Below are positions 47,338 through 59,266 of a stretch of DNA of 64,000 nt, piece after piece. Under the pieces are notes generated by a model, which saw only the letters and a program-made list of their open reading frames with translations, made no database searches and was not told where the DNA came from. The position numbers and the translations under genes are program-made. Position 1 is the first letter of the stretch; the number at the start of each line of letters is the position of its first letter. Source of the stretch: Streptomyces hyderabadensis (GTDB taxonomy: Bacteria > Actinomycetota > Actinomycetes > Streptomycetales > Streptomycetaceae); NCBI RefSeq assembly GCF_020404845.1, contig NZ_JAIOJZ010000001.1:124001-188000 (forward strand), in the 5' to 3' direction.

Positions 47338-48165
47338 TCAGGCCCCGTCGGCCCCTCGCGTCTCACCGAGCACATGGAGCTGAGTGGCCACGGAGTGGAA
47401 CGCCGCGAGTTCGGCCGCCGCGGCCTCCAGCTTCAGCAGGGCGTCCATGGCGCCGGGCTCGGTGTCCACCAGCACGCCGGGGACGAGATCGGCGAAGACC
47501 CGCACGCCGTGCACGGCGCCGACCCGGAGCCCGGCGGCCTCGACCAGCCCGGTGAGCTGCTCGGCGGTGAAGCGCCGCGGCACCGGGTCACCCGCGCCCC
47601 AGCGGCCGTCCGGGTCGTCCAGGGCCCGCCGGGCCTCCGTGAAGTGGCCGGCGAGGGCACGCGCCAGCACGGCGCCGCCCAGACCCGCGGCCAGCAGGCT
47701 CAGGACGCCGTCGGCGCGCAGCGCCCCCACCGCGTTGCGGACGCCCTCCGCGGGGTCGTCCACGTACTCCAGGACGCCGTGGCACAGCACCGCGTCGTAG
47801 CCGCCGCGCTCGACCACGTCGAAGAGGCCGCGGGCGTCGCCCTGGACGCCCCGCACGCGGTCGGCGACGCCGGCCTCGGCGGCCCGGCGCTCCAGGGCGA
47901 ACAGGGCGTTGGGGCTCGGGTCCACGACGGTGACGCGGTGGCCGAGGCCGGCCACGGGCACCGCGAAGTTGCCGCTGCCGCCGCCGGTGTCGAGGACGTC
48001 CAGCGTCTGGCGGCCCGCGGCCTTGGACCGGCGGTCCAGGGCGTCCTGGAGGACGTCCCAGACCACGGCGGTGCGCAGGGCGGCCCGGGAACGGGAGGGC
48101 TCGGAACGCGGAGCCGCCGGGTGCGGTCGGGGCTGGGAGGCGGGCGGGCGCATCGGGTCCGACAC
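47338..48165 (-). CDS. SAM-dependent methyltransferase
   Basis: 275-aa class I methyltransferase, close to SmtA/CmoM-like proteins. SAM motif I is LDTGGGSGNFAVPVAGLGH, motif II VVDPSPNAL, then GDARGL and the CHGVLEYVDDP segment. The first 30 residues are Pro/Arg/Ser-rich and probably disordered. GTG start. Substrate unknown; tRNA or a small molecule are both possible. Confidence 0.88.
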   Translation of the reverse strand: MSDPMRPPASQPRPHPAAPRSEPSRSRAALRTAVVWDVLQDALDRRSKAAGRQTLDVLDTGGGSGNFAVPVAGLGHRVTVVDPSPNALFALERRAAEAGVADRVRGVQGDARGLFDVVERGGYDAVLCHGVLEYVDDPAEGVRNAVGALRADGVLSLLAAGLGGAVLARALAGHFTEARRALDDPDGRWGAGDPVPRRFTAEQLTGLVEAAGLRVGAVHGVRVFADLVPGVLVDTEPGAMDALLKLEAAAAELAAFHSVATQLHVLGETRGADGA

Positions 48166-48313
48166 GGCAGTTGACTCCTCGGCGCGGCACCGCCTCGGAC
48201 ACGGGCGGAGCGAACGGGCTGCCGCCCCCGCCCGGCGCGGGGAGGGGGAGGCTTCAGGCGCCTCCCACCCTATTGCCTGCGCCGCGCCGGCCGGTCACCC
48301 GTCACCGCCCCGG

Positions 48314-48901
48314 TCATCCCGCGTCCGGCAGGTCGCGGCCCGGGTGGCCGGCGTCGTGCTGGTCGGGGTGTTCCGGGCCGGACGGATCCGTGTCGGGGCG
48401 CGGCTGGGGCAGGACCGGCTGGAGGACCAGCATCCGCTCCACCAGGCGCAGGAACATCGCCACGTCGCGTATCAGGTCGTCGGCGTCCCGGGTGCCCGCC
48501 GCGCCCTGGATGCCCGCCTCGGCGCGGGCCCGGCGCCGCGCGCCGGAGGCGAACAGCGCGCTCCAGTCGGACAGCTCGGGGGCGATCTCGGGCAGCACCT
48601 CCCAGGCGCTGCGGATGCGGGCCCTGGCCCGCGGGCTGGTCTCCGGACGGCCGCGCGCGGCCAGCACCGCGGCGGCGGTGCGCAGCGCGGCGAGGTGGGC
48701 CGTCGCGTAACGCTCGTTCGGCGTTTCCAGGGTGGTGGCCTCCTCCAGTCCGGCCCGGGCCTGGGCGAGCAGGTCGAGGGCGGCGGGCGGGGCGGTCGTC
48801 CGGCGGAGCACGGGGTGCACGTCGCTCGCCGGTCCGGTCAGTGAGGGTGCAGGGCCGGCTGCGCGGCGCCGCCGGGCGGCGGCTGCGGACGAGTGGGCCA
48901 T
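48314..48901 (-). CDS. SAV_6107 family HEPN-domain protein
   Basis: 195 aa, largely helical, matching the SAV_6107 family of actinobacterial HEPN-like proteins (LLAQARAGLEEATTLETPNERYATAHLAALRTAAAVL). HEPN proteins are often RNases or nucleotide-binding helpers, but I do not see the canonical R-x4-6-H catalytic pair clearly, so activity is open. Good AGGAGG ahead of the ATG at 48901. Divergent from the TetR gene; 148 bp upstream of the methyltransferase. Confidence 0.85.
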   Translation of the reverse strand: MAHSSAAAARRRRAAGPAPSLTGPASDVHPVLRRTTAPPAALDLLAQARAGLEEATTLETPNERYATAHLAALRTAAAVLAARGRPETSPRARARIRSAWEVLPEIAPELSDWSALFASGARRRARAEAGIQGAAGTRDADDLIRDVAMFLRLVERMLVLQPVLPQPRPDTDPSGPEHPDQHDAGHPGRDLPDAG

Positions 48902-49085
48902 GACGATCCTCCTGTCGTCTCCGTGACGGCACGCCCCGGGCAGGAGGTGCCGTATGTGCCCATCGTGAGGTATGGCACTGACAATCCGTTCTGACCTGGA
49001 CTTTTGCTTCGATCGACTGTTCGGTTCGGGTCCCGGGCGGGCCTGCGGTGACGGCCCCGCGCGGGGTGCTGTGAGAATCGGGACC

Positions 49086-49715
49086 ATGGACAGCAGCAGC
49101 ACCGCCTCGCAGCACGGCAGCCGTCGCGAGGCCACCCGGCAAAAGCTCTACGAGGCGGCGGTCACCCTCATCGCCGAGCAGGGCTTCTCCGCCACCACCG
49201 TGGACGAGATCGCCGAGCGGGCCGGGGTCGCCAAGGGCACCGTCTACTACAACTTCGCCAGCAAGTCCGTCCTCTTCGAGGAGCTGCTGCGGCACGGTGT
49301 CGGCCTGCTGACCGCCTCACTGCGCCAGGCCGCGGAACGGACGGCCCGGGAGGGCCGCGGCCGGGTCGACGCCCTGGACGCGATGATCCGCGCGGGGCTC
49401 GTCTTCATCGACCGCTATCCGGCCTTCACCCAGCTGTACGTGGCCGAACTGTGGCGCACCAACCGGGCCTGGCAGTCCACGCTGCTGGTGGTCCGGCAGC
49501 AGGCCGTGGCGGTGGTGGAGGGCGTGCTGCGCGAGGGCGTGGCGAGCGGCGAGTTCAGCGAGGAGATCGACGTGCCGCTGACCGCCGCCGCGCTCGTCGG
49601 CATGGTGCTGGTGGCCGCGCTGGACTGGAAGGCGTTCCAGCCGGAGCGCTCCCTGGACGACGTGCACGCCGCGCTGTCGCGGCTGCTCCAGGGACGCGTG
49701 AGCGGCCGGGGCTGA
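49086..49715 (+). CDS. TetR family transcriptional regulator
   Basis: 209 aa. N-terminal helix-turn-helix domain (REATRQKLYEAAVTLIAEQGFSATTVDEIAERAGVAKGT split as family helices 1-3, then VYYNFASKSVLFEELL) and an all-helical ligand domain. Ligand unknown. The ATG has no ribosome site; gagaat ends 7 nt upstream, so leaderless initiation is possible. It is followed by a 468-bp spacer with a palindrome that could be its operator, ahead of the flavoprotein gene. Confidence 0.9.
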   Translation: MDSSSTASQHGSRREATRQKLYEAAVTLIAEQGFSATTVDEIAERAGVAKGTVYYNFASKSVLFEELLRHGVGLLTASLRQAAERTAREGRGRVDALDAMIRAGLVFIDRYPAFTQLYVAELWRTNRAWQSTLLVVRQQAVAVVEGVLREGVASGEFSEEIDVPLTAAALVGMVLVAALDWKAFQPERSLDDVHAALSRLLQGRVSGRG

Positions 49716-50183
49716 GCGGGCGCCGTTGAGCGGCCGGAGCCGTCCGGGCGGCGGGGGGTGACGCACGAAGAACGCCGGTCCGTGGTGGCCGCGTCCCCCG
49801 CGGGCCGCCGTCGGACCGGCGTCTTCTCGTGCTCCCCCGTACGTCCCCCCGTCGGCACTCCCGTCGCCGGTCGTCCCTCCGGGCTCCCCCGTGTCTCGCT
49901 CCCGCCGACCACGGTCGGCGGAAGGAGCGGATCGCGGGCCCGGCTCCGTTCCGGCGCCCCGTGCCGCCGGTCCCGGAGCCGTGCCCCTCTCCGTGCCTCC
50001 ACTCTCTCGTTCCCGCAGGTCGGAGCCCATCCGCGCGCGTACTCATCTGCCGGACTAGGTACAGCTACTCAGGCCTGGGCACCCCGCCCCACGGGGCGCC
50101 GCCGCCGACCGGTCACCTGGACGTCCGTTGCGGTGCTCAGCCCTCGCACGGCGGTGCCGGTGGCGGCGGTTAAAGTCCCTGGC
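49716..50183 (+). promoter_or_regulatory. 468-bp spacer with terminator-like hairpin and 20-bp palindrome
   Basis: No gene seen. 49768-49825 is a long hairpin (acgccggtccg/cggaccggcgt outer stem) suited to end the TetR transcript. 49901-49920 is a palindrome with 9-bp arms (ccgccgacc/ggtcggcgg) and a 2-bp centre, a good operator candidate. TAAAGT (50171-50176) ends 7 nt before the next ATG. Confidence 0.55.
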
Positions 50184-51704
50184 ATGGCACGGATTGCGGT
50201 GATCGGCGCCGGGATGGGCGCCATGGCGGCGGCCGCCCGGCTGGCCGTCGCGGGCCACCGGGTGGTGGTGTACGAGCGGGGGCGGACGTACGGCGGAGCC
50301 CTGGGCCGGTTCGAGCGGGACGGGTTCGGCTTCGACACCGGTCCCGGTCTGCTCCCGCTGCCCGCGGTCTGGCGCGATCTGTTCGTGAAGACCGGCAAGG
50401 AGCCGCTGGAGGCGTGCGTCGAGCTGGTCCAGGTGGACCCGTCGTCCCGGCACGTCTTCGCGGACGGCACGGAGGTCTCGCTGCCGAACGCCTCCCGGGC
50501 AGGTGTCGTCGCCGCCCTGGACGCGGCACTCGGTGCGGGCGCCGGGCGGCTGTGGGGCGACTTCCTGGTGCGGGCCCGGGAGACCTGGGACCGCACGCGC
50601 CGCCCCCTCCTGGAGGAGCCGCTGTGGCCGAACTGGCGGGTGCTGGCCGAGCGCGAGCCCTACCCGGCGGTCCCGCACAAGCGGCTGCTGCGCACCCGTC
50701 GGGCCGGCACGCTCGCGGAGGTCGGCGCCTGGGAGCTGCGCGACGCCCGGCTCGCCGCCCTGCTGGAGAGCCATGCGCTCGCCCACGGCCTGGACCCCCG
50801 CACCGCCCCGGCGAACACCGCCGTCCTGCCGTACATGGAGTACGCGTTCGGCGTGTGGTACGTGCGCGGCGGCGGCCTGCGGGAGCTGGCGCGGGCGGTG
50901 TACGAGCGGTGTCTGGCCCGCCGGGTCGAGTTCCGCTTCGGGGCCGAGGTCACCGGGGTCGTGGCGAAGGACGGCCGGGTGGCGGGTGTGGAGCTGGCCG
51001 AAGGGGGTGTGACGGAGGCGGATCTGGTGGTCTCCGGCGTGGCCCCGGAGGTACTGGAGGGCCTGTGCGGCGGAGTCCCGGTGCGGGGCGAGGGCGAGGT
51101 GCCGGCGCAGCGCGGCGGGGCGAGCCGGCTGTCGGTGCTGCTGGCGCTGCGGGGCGGCCGCCCCGCGGGCACGGCGCACCGGACGGTGGTGCACGCGGCG
51201 GACCGTGCGGCCGAGTTGGACTGTCTGTTCGGCGCCGCTCCCGGGATGGCAGCGCGGCCGACCGTCACCGTCCTGCGGCCCGACGACCCCGCGCTGGTCC
51301 CGGACGCGGACCACGAGGCGGTCACCCTCTCCGCGGTGGTGCCTGCCCTGGGTGGTGAGTCCGACTGGGCCACGACCGAGGTGTCCGCCCACTGGGCCGA
51401 GCAGCTGATCGACGTCGCCGAGCGGGCGATACCGGACCTGCGCGACCGTCTCCTGTGGCACGAGGTGCGCACCCCGGCCGAGGTCGCGGCGGACACCGGT
51501 GCGGCCGGGGGCGCGATTCCGGTACCGGCGTTCGCGGGTGCCGACGGACGGCTGCTGCACCCGGCGAACGGCACGCGCACCCAGGGCCTGTTCACCGTCG
51601 GCGGCTGGTCGCACCCCGGCGGGGGGCTGCCGCACGCGGGGATGTCGGGCGCGCTGGTCGCCGGACTCGTGGTGGAGGGACCGGAGTTCCGCGGCTCCCA
51701 GTGA
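50184..51704 (+). CDS. phytoene-desaturase-like FAD-dependent oxidoreductase
   Basis: 506 aa amine-oxidase/carotenoid-desaturase type flavoprotein. Dinucleotide fold at the N-terminus (VIGAGMGAMAAAARLAVAGHRVVVYERG), a substrate domain, and the C-terminal FAD motif (GLFTVGGWSHPGGGLPHAGMSGALVAGL). No other carotenoid gene is next to it, so the substrate is uncertain. Start taken at the ATG beginning the FAD fold; no ribosome site, with TAAAGT 7 nt before the ATG. Confidence 0.88.
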   Translation: MARIAVIGAGMGAMAAAARLAVAGHRVVVYERGRTYGGALGRFERDGFGFDTGPGLLPLPAVWRDLFVKTGKEPLEACVELVQVDPSSRHVFADGTEVSLPNASRAGVVAALDAALGAGAGRLWGDFLVRARETWDRTRRPLLEEPLWPNWRVLAEREPYPAVPHKRLLRTRRAGTLAEVGAWELRDARLAALLESHALAHGLDPRTAPANTAVLPYMEYAFGVWYVRGGGLRELARAVYERCLARRVEFRFGAEVTGVVAKDGRVAGVELAEGGVTEADLVVSGVAPEVLEGLCGGVPVRGEGEVPAQRGGASRLSVLLALRGGRPAGTAHRTVVHAADRAAELDCLFGAAPGMAARPTVTVLRPDDPALVPDADHEAVTLSAVVPALGGESDWATTEVSAHWAEQLIDVAERAIPDLRDRLLWHEVRTPAEVAADTGAAGGAIPVPAFAGADGRLLHPANGTRTQGLFTVGGWSHPGGGLPHAGMSGALVAGLVVEGPEFRGSQ

Positions 51705-51743
51705 GCGGCGGACGGGGCGGCCGCCGAGGCCGGGCGGGGTTGC

Positions 51744-52730
51744 TCAGAAGCGGTACTGCTCGTCGTAGCCCTGGCCCTGCGGCTGGCCGTTGCCCTGGTA
51801 GGGGTACGGCTGCTGCTCGGGCGGGAGTTCGCCGCCGTAGGCGTCGTCGGTGCTGCGCTGCTGCGGCACCCACACCCCGCCGGCCGGGGTCTCGCCGCCG
51901 TAGCCGCCGGGCGCGCCGGTGGCGTACTGGTCCTGGCCGTAGCCCTGCTGGCCGTACTGCTGCCCGCCGGTCGTGTCGTAGCCGCCGGTGTCGTACGCCC
52001 CGCCGCCGTAGGTGTGGGTGCCGATGTACGGGTCGGAGTAGGCGGCGTACTGCTGCTGGGCGCCGGTGTCGTAGCCGTACTCCTGCTGCTGGCCGTAACC
52101 GGAGTAGTCGTAGGCGTAGGCCTGGTCGGCGCCCGGTGCGGTGGCGGCCTGCTGCTGGCCGGTGCCGTAACCGGAGTCGGTGTAGATGCCGTACGAGTTG
52201 GTGTCGTCCGGCATGGGCTGCGGTTCGTAGACGGCGGTGGTCTCCGCGGCCGAGGGGTCGGCGGCGGGCCGGGCCGGGGTGAAGACGTCGTCGCGGTCGT
52301 AGTCGTCGGGCCCGTACGGCGGTGCGTCCTGGCCCGGGGCCGCGTGCGCCTGGGCGGCGCGCTCGTCGTAGCCGTCGTGGTCCCGGCCGCCCTCGGCGGG
52401 GCCGACCCCGGAGTCCTCCAACGCCGGTTCCCGGCGGCCCCGTTCGGGACGCCCGCGTTTGCCGACGAGGCTCGCCGGGGCGTTGACCGCCCAGCCGGCC
52501 TCGAAGCCGCGGCGGAACGACAGGGTGACGTAGGTCTGGCCGACCGCGAAGGCGGCGGCGCCGAGCCCGATGACGAGCACGTTCGACATCAGCACGCCGG
52601 CGACCACCCCGACGAAGCCGCCGAAGGCGAGCAGCCGCCAGCGCAGCCGCGCCTTGTACTGCAGCAGCACCTCGCCGAGCAGCCACAACGCGACGACGCC
52701 GAACGCGATGTAGAGGACCGTCCAGCCCAT
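51744..52730 (-). CDS. membrane protein with Tyr/Gly/Gln-rich low-complexity tail
   Basis: 328 aa. N-terminal helices at about 3-20, 33-48 and 52-72, a charged segment to about residue 140, then some 180 residues dominated by Tyr, Gly, Gln, Asp, Ala, Thr with recurring YG, YD, GYG and QQ units. No enzymatic motif. ATG with GAGAGGGG upstream. I know it only as a conserved streptomycete membrane protein beside metF. The tail composition resembles prion-like, phase-separating segments. Confidence 0.8.
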   Translation of the reverse strand: MGWTVLYIAFGVVALWLLGEVLLQYKARLRWRLLAFGGFVGVVAGVLMSNVLVIGLGAAAFAVGQTYVTLSFRRGFEAGWAVNAPASLVGKRGRPERGRREPALEDSGVGPAEGGRDHDGYDERAAQAHAAPGQDAPPYGPDDYDRDDVFTPARPAADPSAAETTAVYEPQPMPDDTNSYGIYTDSGYGTGQQQAATAPGADQAYAYDYSGYGQQQEYGYDTGAQQQYAAYSDPYIGTHTYGGGAYDTGGYDTTGGQQYGQQGYGQDQYATGAPGGYGGETPAGGVWVPQQRSTDDAYGGELPPEQQPYPYQGNGQPQGQGYDEQYRF

Positions 52731-52786
52731 GTACGCCCCTCTCCCAGTGGCCGTTACGCAGTGTGTCGCAAATACGTGCGGCCGGT

Positions 52787-53719
<933 letters not shown>

Positions 53720-53760
53720 TTAGCCAGGGTGCGGCGGTCACCCAACCGGATGCGGGACTT

Positions 53761-53797
53761 TTGTCCACATTGTCGAGTTGTTGTCCACCCTTTGGAC
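53761..53797. promoter_or_regulatory. direct and inverted repeats upstream of metF
   Basis: ttgtccac occurs at 53761-53768 and 53781-53788 (20-bp period, two helical turns), and gtcca-ccctt-tggac forms an inverted repeat at 53783-53797. Placement fits a metF operator; the regulator is unknown. Confidence 0.4.
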
Positions 53798-53834
53798 ACC
53801 TGCCCGCCGGCCGACGTCCGTTGCCGACGGGCGG

Positions 53835-54506
53835 CTAGACCCGGGCCGGGGCCTGCCGCAGCCGCTTGGCGAACTCTGCGGCCGCCGCGCCCGGGTCCTC
53901 GGCGGCGGTGATCGCGCGGACGACGACCACGCGCCGGGCGCCCGCGTCCAGCACCTCGTCGAGGTTGCCGAGGTCGATGCCGCCGATCGCGAACCAGGGG
54001 CGGTCGGTGCCCAGCGCCGCCGTGCTGCGGACCAGGTCCAGGCCGGGTGCGTGGCGGCCGGGCTTCGTGGGGGTCGGCCAGCACGGACCGGTGCAGAAGT
54101 AGTCCACGCCCTCCTGGACGGCGGCAGCGGCGGCCTCGGACTCGGCGTGCGTGGAGCGGCCGATCAGCACCTCGTCGCCGAGGATGGCGCGGGCGGCGGG
54201 CACCGGCAGGTCGCCCTGGCCGAGGTGCAGCACGTCGGCGCGGGCGGCGTGGGCGACGTCCGCGCGGTCGTTGACGGCGAGGAGCTTGCCGTGGCGGGCG
54301 CAGGCGTCGGCGAGGACCTCCAGGTGCGCCAGCTCCTCCGCCGCCTCCATGCCCTTGTCCCGCAGCTGCACGATGTCGACGCCGCCGGCGAGCACGGCGT
54401 CCAGGAATTCGGGCAGGTCGCCCTGGCTGCGGCGGGCGTCCGTGCACAGGTAGAGCCGGGCGTCGGCGAGCCGGGCGCGGGCGGTGGTCGCGGCGGTGTC
54501 GGGCAT
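53835..54506 (-). CDS. thiE: thiamine phosphate synthase
   Basis: Joins HMP-PP and thiazole phosphate to make thiamine phosphate. 223-aa TIM barrel with [42 protein letters not shown] and [30 protein letters not shown] start. No THI box is visible upstream, unlike thiO-thiS-thiG. Confidence 0.95.
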   Translation of the reverse strand: MPDTAATTARARLADARLYLCTDARRSQGDLPEFLDAVLAGGVDIVQLRDKGMEAAEELAHLEVLADACARHGKLLAVNDRADVAHAARADVLHLGQGDLPVPAARAILGDEVLIGRSTHAESEAAAAAVQEGVDYFCTGPCWPTPTKPGRHAPGLDLVRSTAALGTDRPWFAIGGIDLGNLDEVLDAGARRVVVVRAITAAEDPGAAAAEFAKRLRQAPARV

Positions 54507-54575
54507 GCGGGTGTCCCCCCGGTGAGTGGCGCGGTCCCACGACGGGCCGCGCGGTGGTGGCGTACGGGCACGGGC

Positions 54576-54604
54576 GCCCGGCGTGCGTGGCCCGCACGCC
54601 GGGC
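54576..54604 (-). terminator. terminator hairpin between Rv2175c-like gene and thiE
   Basis: Perfect 12-bp stem (gcccggcgtgcg) with 5-nt loop, 27 bp after the stop of the DNA-binding protein gene. Confidence 0.75.
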
Positions 54605-54630
54605 GGTGTGGCGGATCGGCGAGGGGCCTC

Positions 54631-54996
54631 TCAGACGGCGAGCGCCTGGGCTCGGCGCTTCACCTCCGTACCGCGATTCTCACTCAGGGCCTGTGCCGGG
54701 GTGCCGGGCAGGCTCGGGTCGGGCGTGAAGAGCCACTCCAGCATCTCCTCGGCCGTGAAGCCGTCGTCCCGCAGCAGCGTCAGCGTGCCGACCAGGCCCT
54801 TGACGACCTTGTCCTCGTCGATGAAGGCGGCGGGGATGTGCAGTGCGCGGTTCTCACCGCGGCGTACGGCGATGAGCTGGCCTTCCTTGATCAGCTGGCG
54901 TACCCGGGTCACCTCGATACCGAGCTTCTCGGCGATGTCGGGAACGGTGAGCCAGGCGGGCACGAGAGCATCGGTCTTTGCGTCAATCTCGGTCAC
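54631..54996 (-). CDS. Rv2175c family DNA-binding protein
   Basis: 121 aa: N-terminal winged helix-turn-helix of excisionase/MerR-like type ([32 protein letters not shown]) and the Rv2175c C-terminal domain ([26 protein letters not shown]). In M. tuberculosis Rv2175c binds DNA and is phosphorylated by the neighbouring kinase PknL. A Ser/Thr kinase lies 4.3 kb to the right here. N-terminal Thr residues that could be phosphorylated are present (MTEIDAKTD). Confidence 0.9.
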   Translation of the reverse strand: MTEIDAKTDALVPAWLTVPDIAEKLGIEVTRVRQLIKEGQLIAVRRGENRALHIPAAFIDEDKVVKGLVGTLTLLRDDGFTAEEMLEWLFTPDPSLPGTPAQALSENRGTEVKRRAQALAV

Positions 54997-55036
54997 GCCT
55001 CCAGCCTGCCACCTGGCACTGACACTCGGAAACCGG

Positions 55037-56317
55037 CTACGCCGTGGCCGTCGTCGCCGCCTTCAGCGGCTTCGCCGGGTCGGCCAGCAGCTCCGGGTCC
55101 ATCGTCGCCCCCGACTCGATCAGCCGTCTGCCCTGCGCCAGGTCGCGGGGGCGGCCCACCGCCAGCACGGCGACCAGGCGGCCCTCGCGCAGCCAGCAGA
55201 CCGTCCACGCCGCGCTCGCGGGGTCGCCGCGCCACACGGTGGTGTCGGCGGACGCGTGGTGACCGGCGTACTGGACGAAACGGCCGAACTGCTCGGACCA
55301 GAAGTACGGCACCGGGTCGTAGGCCGCCGGGACCTCGCCGGCCGGCCCGCCGACGATGTCCGCGGCGACCGTGCGGGGGCCCTGGAGGGCGTTGTCCCAG
55401 TGGTGCACCAGCAGCCGCTCGCCGTAGCGGGCGGAGGGGAAGGAGGCGCAGTCGCCGACCGCGTGGACGTCCGGCGCGGAGGTGCGCAGGTGGCCGTCGG
55501 CCAGGACCTCGCCGTGCACGCCGAGCGCGATGCCGGAGCCGGCCAGCCAGCCGGTGGCGGGGCGGGCGCCGATGCCGACGACGACCGCGCCGGCGGGCAG
55601 CCGGGTGCCGTCGTCGAGGACGACCCGGCCGGGCTCACCGGGGCCGCCCGGCTCGACGCGCTCCACGCGCGCGCGGGTGCGCAGTTCGGCGCCCGCGTCG
55701 GCGTACCAGGCGGCCATCGGCGCGGTGACCTCGGCGGGCAGCGCGTCGGCCAGCGGCCGGTCGGCGGCCTCCACCACGGTCACCGCGCAGCCCGCCTCAC
55801 GCGCGGCGGTGGCGAACTCGGCGCCGATCCAGCCCGCGCCGACCACCACGATCTCGTGCTGCCGGGCGAGCACCGGCCGCAGCCGTTCGGCGTCGTCCAG
55901 GGTGCGCAGCAGGTGCACCCCGGGCACGCCCTCGGAGCCCGGGAGCCGGACCGGTTCGGCGCCGGTCGCCAGGACGAGCGCGTCGTACGGCACCGGCCCC
56001 TCGGAGGTGTCCAGCACGTGTTCGCCGGGGCGGACGCCCAGGGCCGCGCAGCCCAGCCGCAGGGTGATGCCGAGCGCCTCGAAGTCGACGTCGAAGGCGG
56101 AGCCCTCGGCGGTGCCGAGCAGGACGGCCTTGGACAACGGGGGCCGGTCGTACGGCTGGTGCGGTTCCGCGCCGATCAGGGTCACCGGGCCGGCGAAGCC
56201 CTGTTCCCGCAGGGCGACCGCGGTCTGCACGCCCGCCATCCCGGCGCCCACGACGACCGCGCGCCGCTCCGCGCCCGCCGCCGGTCCCTGTCCCCGTTCC
56301 CGCGTCTGCTCGCTCAC
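55037..56317 (-). CDS. NAD(P)/FAD-dependent ferredoxin-reductase-like protein
   Basis: 426 aa. FAD fold VVVGAGMAGVQTAVALREQGF, ATGAEPVRLPG, NAD fold VVVGAGWIGAEFATAAREAG, and DVHAVGDCASF, as in rhodocoxin/putidaredoxin reductases, with the reductase C-terminal domain. Start GTG at 56317. Electron partner unknown; no ferredoxin gene is adjacent. It lies 32 bp downstream of the 116-aa gene, same strand. Confidence 0.9.
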   Translation of the reverse strand: MSEQTRERGQGPAAGAERRAVVVGAGMAGVQTAVALREQGFAGPVTLIGAEPHQPYDRPPLSKAVLLGTAEGSAFDVDFEALGITLRLGCAALGVRPGEHVLDTSEGPVPYDALVLATGAEPVRLPGSEGVPGVHLLRTLDDAERLRPVLARQHEIVVVGAGWIGAEFATAAREAGCAVTVVEAADRPLADALPAEVTAPMAAWYADAGAELRTRARVERVEPGGPGEPGRVVLDDGTRLPAGAVVVGIGARPATGWLAGSGIALGVHGEVLADGHLRTSAPDVHAVGDCASFPSARYGERLLVHHWDNALQGPRTVAADIVGGPAGEVPAAYDPVPYFWSEQFGRFVQYAGHHASADTTVWRGDPASAAWTVCWLREGRLVAVLAVGRPRDLAQGRRLIESGATMDPELLADPAKPLKAATTATA

Positions 56318-56349
56318 CCGATCACCATAGACACCTGCCGGGCCGCCGG

Positions 56350-56700
56350 TCACAGCCCGTGCGCGTCGAGCTGTTCCACCACGCTGGTCCCGCTGCCCGG
56401 CTGCGACTCCCACTCCCAGGTCTCCTCCAGCCGCACGCGCCCGTCGGGCAGCTCGACGACGGTGGACCGGCAGTGCCCCGAGGAGGTGCTGCCGTCGGTC
56501 CTGAGCTGTACGTACCGGAAGTCGAGGCGGTCGCCCTCCCTGGTGCCCACCAGCCGCCCGCGCACCACGTCACCGCCCTCGTACTCGGCCCACACGGCGC
56601 CGTCCTGCTCGTGGTAGGTGAACCGGGTACGCGTGCCCACCTGGCCGGGCGCCTGGTCGGCGACGGGGGCGAGGACGAGACCGTCGAGTGAACGCGCCAC
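56350..56700 (-). CDS. conserved hypothetical protein, 116 aa
   Basis: Small, beta-rich, no signal peptide or membrane helix; starts VARSLDGLVLAPV with GGGAG upstream of the GTG, and has an alternating pattern (RTRFTYHEQDGAVWAEYEGG; GRLVGTREGDRLDFRYVQL) suggesting a lipocalin-like barrel. Often annotated in streptomycetes with a doubtful N-acetylglutamate synthase label; I see no GNAT motif to support that. Divergent from the TPP riboswitch, and likely cotranscribed with the flavoprotein. Confidence 0.75.
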   Translation of the reverse strand: MARSLDGLVLAPVADQAPGQVGTRTRFTYHEQDGAVWAEYEGGDVVRGRLVGTREGDRLDFRYVQLRTDGSTSSGHCRSTVVELPDGRVRLEETWEWESQPGSGTSVVEQLDAHGL

Positions 56701-56757
56701 GGGTGGAGGCTCCCTTACACGTGCGATGCGCTGCGGGCTAGGGTGGCCAACGTAAGG

Positions 56758-56850
56758 CACTCGCGGGAGCCCGGACGCACCGGGCTGAGAGGGAGGCTGG
56801 CGGCCTCCGACCGTACGAACCTGATCCGGGTCATGCCGGCGAAGGGAGGG
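56758..56850 (+). promoter_or_regulatory. TPP riboswitch (THI box)
   Basis: All conserved elements occur in order: gggctgagag (56782-56791), gaacctgatccgggt (56817-56831) and catgccggcgaaggga (56832-56847). The ribosome site of thiO (gggagg, about 56844-56849) is at the 3' edge of the aptamer, so thiamine pyrophosphate binding should block translation of thiO. Confidence 0.95.
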
Positions 56851-56861
56851 GCTGGACGCCC

Positions 56862-59062
<2,201 letters not shown>

Positions 59063-59087
59063 GTCCTGGGGCTGGGCGGGGGCGGGA

Positions 59088-59155
59088 GCGCAGCCCGGCG
59101 TTGCGGGTGCCGCTGCGCCCACCCGTGCCGCCCCAGCGGCACGACTGCCCGCAGC
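59088..59155 (-). repeat. 68-bp dispersed repeat, copy B (inverted)
   Basis: Reverse complement of 21681-21748 with one mismatch. Lies between thiG and the kinase gene. A shorter echo of its end (gcacgactgtccgcag, 59165-59180) follows. Confidence 0.9.
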
Positions 59156-59266
59156 GGGGGCGTCGCACGACTGTCCGCAGTTGCGTACGTCACAGGTGCG
59201 CTGCAGTCCCGCTCCCGTTCTGCTCGGCGGCGCGGGGTGTCCGTGGTGGCTCGTAGACTCACCTGC

